Below, piece by piece: positions 1 to 7,919 of a stretch of DNA of 16,545 nt. Source of the stretch: Allobrachymonas sp. Lineage in GTDB: Bacteria > Pseudomonadota > Gammaproteobacteria > Burkholderiales > Burkholderiaceae_C. Both the position numbers and the translations under genes were made by a program. The stretch spans positions 1-16,545 of the forward strand of contig JAGOGU010000010.1 in NCBI GenBank assembly GCA_017996515.1, given 5' to 3'. Below the pieces are notes generated by a model. The model was not told where the DNA came from. It searched no databases and saw only the letters and a list, made by a program, of their open reading frames with translations. Positions within the stretch are counted from its first letter, which is position 1, and the number at the start of each line of letters is the position of its first letter.

Positions 1-704
1 TGGCGGTGGGCTTGCCTTCTGATGTGTTGCTGGAGCGGCCCGACATCCGCGCGGCTGAACAACAACTGATCGCTGCCAACGCCAATATCGGCGCGGCGCG
101 GGCGGCCTTCTTCCCGCGGGTGTCGCTCACAGGTTCGTTTGGCCGCCTCAGCAGTGAAGCGGACAATCTGTTCAGCAGTAGCAGCAGTATTCGCGTCTGG
201 TCGTTTGGGCCGCAGATTACGTTGCCCATTTTCGACTGGGGGCGTCTGCACGGCAATTTGCGGGCGTCTGAAGCCAGCCGGGATATTGCATTGGCGCAGT
301 ATGAAAGAGCCATTCAAACGGCATTCAGCGAAGTGGCCAACGCCTTGGCAGGCCGCGCCACCTTGGGTGACCAGTTGACCGCGCTGGAAGCGCAAGCGAC
401 CGCCAGCCGCGAAGCCTATCGCCTGTCGGAACTGCGCTACCGCAATGGCATTGCCAGCTACCTGCAGTTGCTGGATGCCCAACGCACCCTGTTCTCTGCA
501 GAACAGGCGCTAGTGCAAACCCGCCTGCTGGAGCGCCTGAACCAGGTGGCGTTGTACAAGGCGCTGGGCGGCGGCTGGACGGTGCCTGCGGCAGCAGGTG
601 CAGCCAACGCACCCGCTGTTGCAACACCCGCGACGGCGGCGACAACACCAGCAGCCACCGCACCGGCGGCTGCGGCATCTGTGCCCGCCTCTGCCGCACC
701 ATAA
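1..704 (+). CDS. RND efflux outer-membrane channel (OprM/NodT family), C-terminal part
   Basis: This is the 3' end of a gene that starts left of the window. The frame is open from the first base and ends at TAA 702-704. The visible 230 or so residues match the second half of a TolC-like channel of tripartite RND pumps. The first residues contain the family's LPSDVLLERPDIRAAE stretch, followed by a helical AANANIGAARAAFFP segment, a beta segment (VSLTGSFG), QITLPIFDWGRL and a long coiled-coil helix with YRNGIASYLQLLDAQRTL. Such proteins form trimeric channels that take substrates from an inner-membrane pump and periplasmic adaptor to the outside. Pump and adaptor genes would be expected upstream, out of view. 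After the conserved end (near KALGGGW) there is an unusual tail of about 45 residues made almost only of Ala, Pro, Thr and Val. A GTG codon at position 6 is internal and not a real start. Family assignment is firm; the substrate cannot be told. Confidence 0.9.
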   Translation, partial: AVGLPSDVLLERPDIRAAEQQLIAANANIGAARAAFFPRVSLTGSFGRLSSEADNLFSSSSSIRVWSFGPQITLPIFDWGRLHGNLRASEASRDIALAQYERAIQTAFSEVANALAGRATLGDQLTALEAQATASREAYRLSELRYRNGIASYLQLLDAQRTLFSAEQALVQTRLLERLNQVALYKALGGGWTVPAAAGAANAPAVATPATAATTPAATAPAAAASVPASAAP

Positions 705-761
705 AAAGGTGCCGCACGGAATGGGCATCTGGATCGTTGCAAAGGAAAGAATGCCGCCATG

Positions 762-793
762 AAAAATACCGCCTGAAAAGGCGGTATTTTTTT
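762..793 (+). terminator. Rho-independent terminator after the efflux gene, probably bidirectional
   Basis: The arms at 762-773 and 780-791 form a perfect 12-bp stem (AAAAATACCGCC and its complement) with the 6-nt loop TGAAAA. The right arm runs into seven T residues (787-793). On the minus strand the same hairpin ends in five T residues, so it could also stop transcripts coming leftwards from tamA-tamB and tRNA-Arg. Confidence 0.88.
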
Positions 794-800
794 GCGTGTG

Positions 801-820
801 CTTGTCTGTCAGCAGACAAG
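801..820. repeat. Perfect 8-bp inverted repeat (hairpin) next to the terminator
   Basis: CTTGTCTG (801-808) and CAGACAAG (813-820) are exact reverse complements separated by TCAG. Only 7 nt separate it from the preceding terminator's T-run. It has no T-run of its own in either direction. It could be a 3'-end stabilising hairpin for leftward transcripts or a protein-binding palindrome; its function is unknown. Confidence 0.6.
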
Positions 821-886
821 ATGCAATTTGCCGTGGGAGGCGATATGCGGGTTTAAGGCGGTTTTTTGATTCCCCGATCACATCCC

Positions 887-961
887 TGGCGCCCCCGACA
901 GGAATCGAACCTGTATCTAGCGCTTAGGAGGCGCTCGTTCTATCCGTTGAACTACGGCGGC
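887..961 (-). tRNA. tRNA-Arg (anticodon CCT)
   Basis: Read on the minus strand, this folds as a full tRNA with an encoded CCA end (887-889). The 7-nt acceptor arm starts at 961, the D stem is GTTC/GAAC, and the anticodon stem AGCGC/GCGCT encloses the loop CTCCTAA (anticodon CCT, reading AGG). A 4-nt variable loop follows, and the T arm is ACAGG-TTCGATT-CCTGT. The anticodon and T arms resemble E. coli tRNA-Arg(CCT). The discriminator base is G. One oddity is that acceptor pair 4-69 is G-G rather than a Watson-Crick pair; the other six acceptor pairs are perfect. The gene lies 53 nt past the tamB stop codon in the same direction. Confidence 0.96.
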
Positions 962-990
962 GGCAAACCGCAGCGTGTGCGGCTGTGCGC

Positions 991-1018
991 ATTATGCCGC
1001 AGTCAGCCGCTGGCTCAA
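991..1018 (-). promoter_or_regulatory. Probable sigma-70 promoter for tRNA-Arg(CCT)
   Basis: On the minus strand, TTGAGC (1013-1018; -35, 4/6 match) and CATAAT (991-996; -10, 5/6 match) are 16 nt apart. The -10 is followed by the GC-rich stretch GCGCAC, like the discriminators of stable-RNA promoters. A start about 7 nt downstream would leave a leader of roughly 20 nt before the tRNA. The -35 box overlaps the tamB stop codon (1015-1017). The prediction rests on consensus matching only. Confidence 0.55.
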
Positions 1019-4000
1019 TCGTAGTTGACGGTGTAGATCAGATCCAGCGCGCTTTGTTGTCCGGTTTGGGCGCGCAGTTTCAGTTTGCGGCTGATGTCGA
1101 AGAAGAAGTACAGGGTGCCCATAGTGGCATCCAGCCCTTTTTCGTAAGTGACGTAGAAGTTTTTGCCGAAGCGTTTGCCCAGCGTGACGCTGCTGGTGCT
1201 GAGGCTGTCGCCGCCTTTGAAATTGACGTCGTCCAAGCCCAAGGCATCAGCCAGGCTGCCGGTGATGCTGCGGCTGTCGCCGCCGAGCAAGGCCATGGCG
1301 GCTTGTTGCAGCAGGGCGGCGTCGGCTGCGCTGTCAGAGGAGCGCCCCAGCACCAGCCACGACAGACGTTCTGAGTCGGGCATGGCGGGGTCGGAGAAGA
1401 GTTGCACGGTCGGCTGTTGTGCCGTGCCGTAAATACGTACGCCCACGCGGATGTCGAGGTTGCCTCGCAAGGCCACGATGTCGAGCCGGGGGTTGGCCGC
1501 TGCGCCTGTAAAGATGATGCTTCCGCGTTCGATTTCCAGATCTTGCCCGTAGGCGCGGAAGGTGCCGCGATCGGTATGGATCACACCGGTGAGGCGCGGC
1601 ATGTCGCTGATGCCGGGGCCGCCAACTACGCCGAGTTTGCCGTTGAGATGGGTGTCCAGCCCACGGCCACGCACGCGGAAGTTGTTGCCCAGATCGATGC
1701 TGATCTGGATATCTGCCTCAATGGCCGGGTTGGGGCGGGCATTGCTGCCAGTGTCAGCAGAAGCGGCGGATGAGCGCGCTGAGGCGGAGGTTGCCGTGGT
1801 CGTGCCGGTAGCCGCGCGGCGTGGCGCTGTTTGCCGAGCCACTGGTGTGGCAGCGGCTTGGGCGGTTGTTGCGGAGGGTTGAGACGCTGTGGCCGCAGCG
1901 GCAGATGCAGCTGGTGTAGCAGTAGCAGGGCGTGCCAACACCACCACATCGTCACCCAAAGCAGGGGCGGTGGTGTTTGCTGCTGTGCGGGTCGCCTGTG
2001 TTGCGGTAGATCGTGGCGTGGCAGATGGTTGAGCCGTTTGCGCCTGTTCTGCGGTGCGCTGTATGCGGCTGGGCAGGATGACGACGTCGTCTCCCAGTGT
2101 GGGTGCGCTGCTATCGGGCAGCTCGATCAGGGCTCGATTGACCAGCAGGCCGCTGCGCAGCGTCAGCTTGCGGCCGGTAAAGCCTGCGTTGATGTCGCCC
2201 GAGAGGGCAATCATCCGGTCGGGCAGGGTAAACAGTTGCAGCTGGTTGATTTTGCCGGTGAGTTGCATGCGGATGGAATCCAGCAGATTTGCGCCGCCGC
2301 CCCATTGCGTGTAGCCGGTGATGTTGATCGAGCCGCCATCGATGCGCTGTGTGCCCAGCAGCCCCGTGCGGGCTGGCGAGCCTTGCATGCTGAACTCGCT
2401 GATATCCATGCGCTGACCATTGAGGCGAGCGCGCAGGCGTCCGCCCGAGAAGGCGATGCCATCGACGATGGAGCGCACGCCCAGATCATCCATATTCAGC
2501 GTGCCGTGCAGTTGGGGCGATTGCAGCGTGCCGCTCAGCGCGATTTGGGTATCGAGCGTGCCGCGCAGGCGCCAACCGGGCGGGGCAAACATATTCCATA
2601 CGCCCACGCGCGGCAGCTTGGCTTGCAGTTGGCCGCTCAAAGGGGCGCTGCCAGGCAGGCTCCAGCCCGATGCCGTGCGTTGCAGCCGTGTGCTTAGCTG
2701 GGCGTTGGCGCTTCCTGCCTGTGCACTGTCCCAAAGCAGGCGGGCTTCGATCTGGTTGCCGCTGCTTTGCACGTCGATGCGGGCGTTGCGGATGCCGGCG
2801 GCGACCCGGCCGCCTTGGCCGGACAGAATCACGATGTCGCCGCTGCTGCGCGCCAAATGGGCTTGCAGCTGCAGGCGCTGGCCCAGTTCGACATTCCAGG
2901 CGCCGTCCAGCAGCATGTTGCTTGCCAGGGATTGATCCAACGTGGCGGATGCTGCCAGCGCTTCTATCCAGGCCAAGGGCAGGCCGCGAATGCTGCCTTT
3001 GCTGCTGATTTGGTAACTGTTGCCTTGCTGCACCCAGAGCAGCGGTTCGCCCTGAATGCTGGCGGCTTGCGTCGATGTGCTTGTGGTATTCGTAGGACCG
3101 GTGCTGGCCGCTGCCGTGTGGCCCTGCAGGCGGATGAGGAAAGCGCCCGTGCGCACTTGCAAGCGGTCGCTGCTTTGCGCGATGGTGATGGGCACAGGCT
3201 CGGCCAGATCGGCCTGCCAGTTTTGTTTGTACAGGGTGTCGCGCAGTTGTGCTTGCAGCGCTTGCAATTGCGCCTGCCAGCCGTTGCTGCGCTTGCCGCC
3301 GTGGCCGTTGACGTTGACCTGCATGGTGCGGCTGCCTTGCTGCATTTGCCCGGTGGCGCGCAGTTGGGCATGGGCCAGACGCCCCTGCACCGAAAGATCG
3401 GCAGCGCGCACGGTGATGGGAGCGTTGCTCGCCCCGGCTTGCTGCATGGTGAGCAGCGGCGCTTGCAGCTGCGCCTGCAATTGCAGGTTTTGCCCGTTGT
3501 TGCTCCAGCCGCCGCGCCAGTTGGCATGGAGCCGTGCCGCACCTTCCAGCGTGCGGCTGCGCAAAAACTGCATGCCGGGCCAGGGGCGTAGCCATTGGCT
3601 GGTTTGGTGCAAATTGCTTACGTTCAACTGCAATTGCCCTTGGCCGCTATCGGCAGCGAGCTGCCCTTTGATCTGGCCGCTGCTGCCGGGCGCTTGCAGG
3701 CTCAAATCGGCTTGTGCCGCTTGCTTGCCAACGTGGTAGCGCGCCTGACCTTGCAGCGTGCCGCCCCGGCTGCGCACCAATATGCGCGAGAGCTGCGCTT
3801 CCTGCTCGTGCCAGCGGCCTTGCAGGGCGATGGTGTCGAAGTGCAGCAAATTCTTGCTGCGGCCGGCAAGGGACTGGAGGGCTGACTCAAACACCACCGG
3901 TGCGTTGGCGAGGGTGTGCTGATCGGAAAAGTCGGAACGGATCTGGATGCTGCCTTGCAGCGGCTCGGCCTGCACGGCGCTGTGCATGGTGGCCAGATCC

Positions 4001-5505
4001 AGTTGTTGCAACTGCCACTGGCTGTGCCAGCCCTGCGCCGCCTGATAGTGGCCTTGGCCCTGAATGCGCCCGCCTTGTGGCGCCGTTTGCCAATCGAAGG
4101 TTTGCAGCTGCAGCTGCCCATCGTGATAGTGCAGGCGGCTGTTCAAGGCATGCAGGGGTAGGCGCTGCTGATCCAGCGGGCCTGCTTCGGCATTGCTGGT
4201 GTGCAGTGTGGCCTGCCAGTGCGCCGTGCCCAAAAAGCGCAAGGCTTGGGCGATGGCGTCGTTGGGCGCTGTCGAATCGTCTGAAGGTGTCGGTGTGTTT
4301 GTAGCGATTGATGCGGCTTCCTGTGTGGGCGTAGCTTGCGCTTGCAACTGCAATTGGCCTTGCAGCAGGGTGCGGGGCGCTTGGGGGGCAAAGGCTTGCA
4401 GGTCAATGCCTTGCCATTGCGCCTGCGCGCCAGAGAGCATTTGTTGCCGCCAGGGGTGGATAGTGGCCTGCAGGTCAAGCTGTGCCTGGGAATTTTCTTT
4501 TTGAGGGCTGGGTTCGCTTGTTGGTGTGGCCTGAGCCGCAAGCTGTAAGGTGGCTTCTGTGCCTGAGAGCGTGCCGTTGCCAGTTAGCTTGATCTGAAAA
4601 GCATGCGCGGGGCGTGGGGGCGTGCTGTCTGCCGCATCAGCGTTTGTTTGTGTCGCGTCCGTATCGGCACCCGCACCTGCTCCCGCAGCAGTATCTTGCT
4701 GGGCAGGAATGGCTAGCTGCGCCTCTGCCGCCAGTTGCAGGGGCATGGGGGCTTGCCCGCCCAGTGTGGCTTGCGCGGTGTAGCGGCCTTGCTGGTAGCG
4801 CAGCGAATCGATCGCCAGATGGTGGCGCGCGCTTGCGTGTTCATAGCGGTAGCGCCCCTGCACATCGTGCAGGGTTTGCGGCGCACCGTCTGCCCGGGAG
4901 ATGGCCAAGGTGTCGATGGTGAATGGGGCATCCACCCCCACGGGCAGCACCAGCTCTTTCATCGGCTGGGTGGGTTCGCTTTTGGCTTTGGCGGCACGCG
5001 TATCGGCGATGGTGAGGGTGCGCACATGCAAGTGGCGCAACTGGGTGGCGCGATGGCGCAGGGCGGCCCAGTTCCAGGTGATGTCGGTGTTTTCCAGCGT
5101 GACGGTGAGTGCGCCTGCGTTTTCTCCCGTGCGTTCTGCATTTTCTGCATGGTTTTCCGGGTTGCGGCCTGTATCGTTCAGGCGGTACACCAACTTGTCG
5201 ATATGCCCGCCGCGGCGCAAGCTGCCGCTTACGCCTTCTACCTGCAAGCTGCTGCCCGCCGGCATGTGGCGTTGCACGAGACGCAGCAGGGTGTTGAGCG
5301 ATTCGTCGGTGGCTGACCAGAACCACAACCCGCCCAAGGCCAGCGCCAACACCATCAACAACCCCAGCGCCGCCCACAGGCCGTAACGCGCCATGCGCCG
5401 TGCCAGGCTGGCGCGCACAGGTGCAGGCGGGGGCGTGACCGCTGTGGCGGGATCGGTTGGCGCATCGTGCGCGCCGGGGGTGTTGGGGTCGTGTGGTTCT
5501 TGCAT
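1015..5505 (-). CDS. tamB: TamB, inner-membrane-anchored periplasmic AsmA-like lipid-transfer/assembly protein
   Basis: This 1,496-residue protein is anchored by one N-terminal transmembrane helix (about residues 42-64) after a proline-rich cytoplasmic start. A very long Gln/Ala-rich region of repeated beta-strand pattern follows, and the conserved TamB (DUF490) domain sits at the C-terminus, with LTGVIHTDRGTFRAYGQDLEIERG, a run of barrel-like strands and the ending DLIYTVNYD. TamB spans the periplasm and works with the outer-membrane protein TamA. It is implicated in outer-membrane protein insertion and in phospholipid transport between the membranes. The start is ATG at 5505, 22 nt after the tamA stop, so the two genes are almost certainly one operon. 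No strong Shine-Dalgarno is visible. An Ala/Thr/Pro-rich segment (about residues 1146-1257) interrupts the C-terminal part, and the motif LGDDVV occurs twice, at residues 1137 and 1183. Length and order are normal for beta-proteobacterial TamB. Confidence 0.95.
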   Translation of the reverse strand: MQEPHDPNTPGAHDAPTDPATAVTPPPAPVRASLARRMARYGLWAALGLLMVLALALGGLWFWSATDESLNTLLRLVQRHMPAGSSLQVEGVSGSLRRGGHIDKLVYRLNDTGRNPENHAENAERTGENAGALTVTLENTDITWNWAALRHRATQLRHLHVRTLTIADTRAAKAKSEPTQPMKELVLPVGVDAPFTIDTLAISRADGAPQTLHDVQGRYRYEHASARHHLAIDSLRYQQGRYTAQATLGGQAPMPLQLAAEAQLAIPAQQDTAAGAGAGADTDATQTNADAADSTPPRPAHAFQIKLTGNGTLSGTEATLQLAAQATPTSEPSPQKENSQAQLDLQATIHPWRQQMLSGAQAQWQGIDLQAFAPQAPRTLLQGQLQLQAQATPTQEAASIATNTPTPSDDSTAPNDAIAQALRFLGTAHWQATLHTSNAEAGPLDQQRLPLHALNSRLHYHDGQLQLQTFDWQTAPQGGRIQGQGHYQAAQGWHSQWQLQQLDLATMHSAVQAEPLQGSIQIRSDFSDQHTLANAPVVFESALQSLAGRSKNLLHFDTIALQGRWHEQEAQLSRILVRSRGGTLQGQARYHVGKQAAQADLSLQAPGSSGQIKGQLAADSGQGQLQLNVSNLHQTSQWLRPWPGMQFLRSRTLEGAARLHANWRGGWSNNGQNLQLQAQLQAPLLTMQQAGASNAPITVRAADLSVQGRLAHAQLRATGQMQQGSRTMQVNVNGHGGKRSNGWQAQLQALQAQLRDTLYKQNWQADLAEPVPITIAQSSDRLQVRTGAFLIRLQGHTAAASTGPTNTTSTSTQAASIQGEPLLWVQQGNSYQISSKGSIRGLPLAWIEALAASATLDQSLASNMLLDGAWNVELGQRLQLQAHLARSSGDIVILSGQGGRVAAGIRNARIDVQSSGNQIEARLLWDSAQAGSANAQLSTRLQRTASGWSLPGSAPLSGQLQAKLPRVGVWNMFAPPGWRLRGTLDTQIALSGTLQSPQLHGTLNMDDLGVRSIVDGIAFSGGRLRARLNGQRMDISEFSMQGSPARTGLLGTQRIDGGSINITGYTQWGGGANLLDSIRMQLTGKINQLQLFTLPDRMIALSGDINAGFTGRKLTLRSGLLVNRALIELPDSSAPTLGDDVVILPSRIQRTAEQAQTAQPSATPRSTATQATRTAANTTAPALGDDVVVLARPATATPAASAAAATASQPSATTAQAAATPVARQTAPRRAATGTTTATSASARSSAASADTGSNARPNPAIEADIQISIDLGNNFRVRGRGLDTHLNGKLGVVGGPGISDMPRLTGVIHTDRGTFRAYGQDLEIERGSIIFTGAAANPRLDIVALRGNLDIRVGVRIYGTAQQPTVQLFSDPAMPDSERLSWLVLGRSSDSAADAALLQQAAMALLGGDSRSITGSLADALGLDDVNFKGGDSLSTSSVTLGKRFGKNFYVTYEKGLDATMGTLYFFFDISRKLKLRAQTGQQSALDLIYTVNYD

Positions 5506-5527
5506 CTGGTGGTGGCGTATCGGGCGC

Positions 5528-7693
5528 TTAGAAAGTAAAACCCAGATTCATGTGCAGGCGCAGCTTGCGCTCCTGCACGCCGTAGGCGGCGGCCAGCTCC
5601 ACAGGGCCGACCGGGCTGCGCCAGATGGCGCCTGCGCCCACGCCGTATCGGAGGTGCCGCAGCCCGGCCGGGGTGTTGGCCACATTGCCCGCATCGACAA
5701 AAACGACGCTGTCCCAGTCGGTGGCGCGGCCATTGCGCCAAACGGGGCGGCGGTATTCGAGGCTGCCCGCCAGCAGGTAGCGCCCCGCTTCGGTCACGCC
5801 GTCGCTACTTTCCACGCCGATTTGCTGGTAGCCATAGCCGCGCACCGAGGCGTTGCCGCCAGCCAGAAACAGCAGGTTGGGCGGCACGATGGCATTTTCG
5901 CGCGTTCGCAGGGCGGCCGCTTGCAGCCGCAGCACCAACTCGCCGTTTTTGCGCGGAGTGAGGGTGCGTGCTACGGCTTCGGCCGTTTCGGCGGTTTGCG
6001 TGGCCGATGGGGTGTCGGTGATGGTGGCGCGTGCCTGGCTGCCTGCGGGATTGGCCAGCCGCAGGCCAGAGGCCAAATCGTTATCCAGCGACAAAAATCC
6101 CTGGTAACGCGCCCCGATCCGAACAAAGGGCTGGCGCTGGGGCTGGAAGGTAAAGCCGCCGCCAGCTTCCAGCGCAATGCCGAAGCCGCCTGTGGGGAAG
6201 GTGTGGCTGTTGAACTGACGCAGCGTCCAGACGTAGTTGGCGCTGATGGCGCGGGCATCGCGCACGACGTTTTTGCCGTAATCGGCCTTGCTGCGGTCGT
6301 ATTGCAGATACAGCGTGCGCTCGATGGAGCCATCGTTTTTGGTGCGCCCCATGCGCACCTGCTGGGTGGTTTGGCGGGTGTTGGCAAACTGCTCGCGCTG
6401 GTAGCTGCCGTTAAGCAGCCATTGCCACAGATTGTCGTCTGGCGGCGCGATCAGGCTGCTGCTGAAAATCTGGTCTTTGCGGTTCCACTTGAGCCGTGTG
6501 AGCGCCCGCCACTGCAGTGCGGGCACGCGGTTATGGGTGTGTTCCAGCGACACGCCAGGGCCGCTGTCGGTGTTGAAGCCCACGCCCAGCACCAGCCTTT
6601 GCAGGGGCATCTCTCGCACACGCACCAGCACGGGCGCGGCTTGCGGATCGACGGTCTCACTCGTATCGAGCATGACCGATGCGCCCATGTAGTAGCCGCT
6701 GTTGAGCAGGCGTTGCTGCGCGCGCAGCAAATCGCTTTGGCGGTATTCTTGCCCTTCGGGCAGGCGCGTCAGCCGCTGCGCAATGGCTGCGTCGTACCGC
6801 TGCGCGCCCTCTACCTGCGCCTTGCCATAACGAAAAACAGGGCCCGAGTCGTACAGCACCTGCAAGCGGGCGCTGCTGGTGTCGGGGTCGATTTCGGCTT
6901 TGCTGCTGCTGAGCGTGGCGGTGGCAAAGCGTTCGGCCTGCAGGTTTTGCAGGGCCTGCGTTTTGGCACGCGCCCAAGCCTCTTGCGTAAAAGGGTCGCC
7001 CACGGGCAGACCCCAGTTCTGGCGCAGCACGGCCAATTGTTCCCAGGCGGGTGCGTAGTTGCTGGCAGCGCCCTGTATCTGCAAATCAAGCTGGCGAATC
7101 TGCGTGCGCGGCCCGGGGTCGATGGTGATGGCCACCCGCGGAATGCCGCCAGCTTGCGCCGGAGTGGCGTGCAAAGTCTGATCGATCTGCGGCGTGAAAT
7201 AACCCTGTGTGGCCAGCAGATTGCGGATCTGCGTGTCGGACAACTCCAGCAGGCGCTGCAATTCGGCGTTGTCGAGATCGGGCACTTGCTGATAGCGCTT
7301 CAGATCCAGAAAACGATCCACCAGGCTGCGAATGGCTGAGGGCGCCTGAATCTGGATGGTGAATGATTGCGCGGTGGGCGCAGAAGCATCGGCTGGGTCG
7401 TCGATTGCGTCGATGGTCTCGTCGCTTGGTGCGGCCGTGGCGGCTGGTGTGTCTGTTGTATCTGCTGTTGCACTCGCTGCTGCACCCGGCACTGCATGGG
7501 GTGCAGCGGTGATGGCGTCAGCTGTAGGCGCGGGCGGAATGGCTTGCTCCGTAGATGTGGCAGCAGGTAATGCCGATGGCGCGGTTTGCGCCTGTGCGGC
7601 AAGCGGCCAGAGCGTGCCCAGTAAGCCCGCGGCCAGCAGGCAGCGAACAATGGGCGTGGACGGAGCAAAAGGGCGCAAAAAAACAGGCGGCAT
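5528..7693 (-). CDS. tamA: TamA, outer-membrane BamA/Omp85-family assembly factor
   Basis: Omp85-family outer-membrane barrel that partners TamB in envelope assembly. I chose the ATG at 7693 (721 residues) because a clean signal peptide follows directly: the Arg-containing start MPPVFLRPF, a hydrophobic core around residues 15-30, and a cleavage site after LAAQA at residue 35. The frame is open further upstream to an ATG at 7810, but those 39 residues would precede and spoil the signal peptide. After cleavage there is an Ala/Pro/Thr-rich linker (about 37-108). Three POTRA domains follow (about 111-194, 195-284, 285-362), then a 16-strand barrel domain (about 365-721) with the Omp85 lid motif VRGYGY at 617-622. 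The protein ends in Phe (LGFTF), the usual C-terminal signal for barrel insertion. tamB follows after 22 nt. The gene is divergent from the rhomboid gene. Confidence 0.95.
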   Translation of the reverse strand: MPPVFLRPFAPSTPIVRCLLAAGLLGTLWPLAAQAQTAPSALPAATSTEQAIPPAPTADAITAAPHAVPGAAASATADTTDTPAATAAPSDETIDAIDDPADASAPTAQSFTIQIQAPSAIRSLVDRFLDLKRYQQVPDLDNAELQRLLELSDTQIRNLLATQGYFTPQIDQTLHATPAQAGGIPRVAITIDPGPRTQIRQLDLQIQGAASNYAPAWEQLAVLRQNWGLPVGDPFTQEAWARAKTQALQNLQAERFATATLSSSKAEIDPDTSSARLQVLYDSGPVFRYGKAQVEGAQRYDAAIAQRLTRLPEGQEYRQSDLLRAQQRLLNSGYYMGASVMLDTSETVDPQAAPVLVRVREMPLQRLVLGVGFNTDSGPGVSLEHTHNRVPALQWRALTRLKWNRKDQIFSSSLIAPPDDNLWQWLLNGSYQREQFANTRQTTQQVRMGRTKNDGSIERTLYLQYDRSKADYGKNVVRDARAISANYVWTLRQFNSHTFPTGGFGIALEAGGGFTFQPQRQPFVRIGARYQGFLSLDNDLASGLRLANPAGSQARATITDTPSATQTAETAEAVARTLTPRKNGELVLRLQAAALRTRENAIVPPNLLFLAGGNASVRGYGYQQIGVESSDGVTEAGRYLLAGSLEYRRPVWRNGRATDWDSVVFVDAGNVANTPAGLRHLRYGVGAGAIWRSPVGPVELAAAYGVQERKLRLHMNLGFTF

Positions 7694-7805
7694 CAGGCAA
7701 CGATTATCCCCGCATCCCTTTTGATCTGTATCTGCCCCTGCTCGCCGGATTGTTGCGGGTTGTAGCCTGTTCTTCTCAATCGATGCCGCCCACTTCATTT
7801 GAATA

Positions 7806-7828
7806 GGCATCCCCCTGCCAGGGATGCC
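7806..7828. repeat. Perfect 8-bp inverted repeat in the tamA-rhomboid divergent spacer
   Basis: GGCATCCC (7806-7813) and GGGATGCC (7821-7828) are exact reverse complements with a 7-nt spacer. It lies in the 226-bp spacer (7694-7919) between two divergent genes, so it is well placed to be an operator or a leader hairpin. No T-run follows on either strand, so it is not a usual terminator. I could not define convincing promoters for either gene in this spacer. Confidence 0.5.
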
Positions 7829-7910
7829 CGGATGGCTGCACCGGCGTTGCCGCCCGGCCTGCTACGATGCGTGCTCTTTGTTCGTATATTTTTATCTGTG
7901 TATTTTTTGT

Positions 7911-7915
7911 GGAGG
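7911..7915 (+). promoter_or_regulatory. Ribosome-binding site GGAGG that fixes the rhomboid start
   Basis: GGAGG is four bases (ATGC) upstream of the ATG at 7920. It favours that start over the in-frame ATG at 7824, which would add 32 Cys-rich residues unlike a rhomboid N-terminus. Confidence 0.75.
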
Positions 7916-7919
7916 ATGC

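Noticed and set aside
2486..3595. 369-codon minus-strand frame overlapping tamB in another frame
   Set aside because: It has the Arg/Pro/His-rich composition of a frame-shifted reading of tamB; TamB itself is uninterrupted.
5393..7339. 648-codon open frame on the plus strand opposite tamA and the tamB start
   Set aside because: It mirrors tamA in a GC-rich sequence, spans two real genes and has no recognisable domain or start signal; tamA has full family motifs.
7694..7810. Longer tamA start at ATG 7810
   Set aside because: It would place 39 residues, not typical of the family, before an otherwise perfect signal peptide.
7824..7919. Longer rhomboid start at ATG 7824
   Set aside because: GGAGG lies correctly before ATG 7920, and the upstream residues are Cys-rich and not rhomboid-like.
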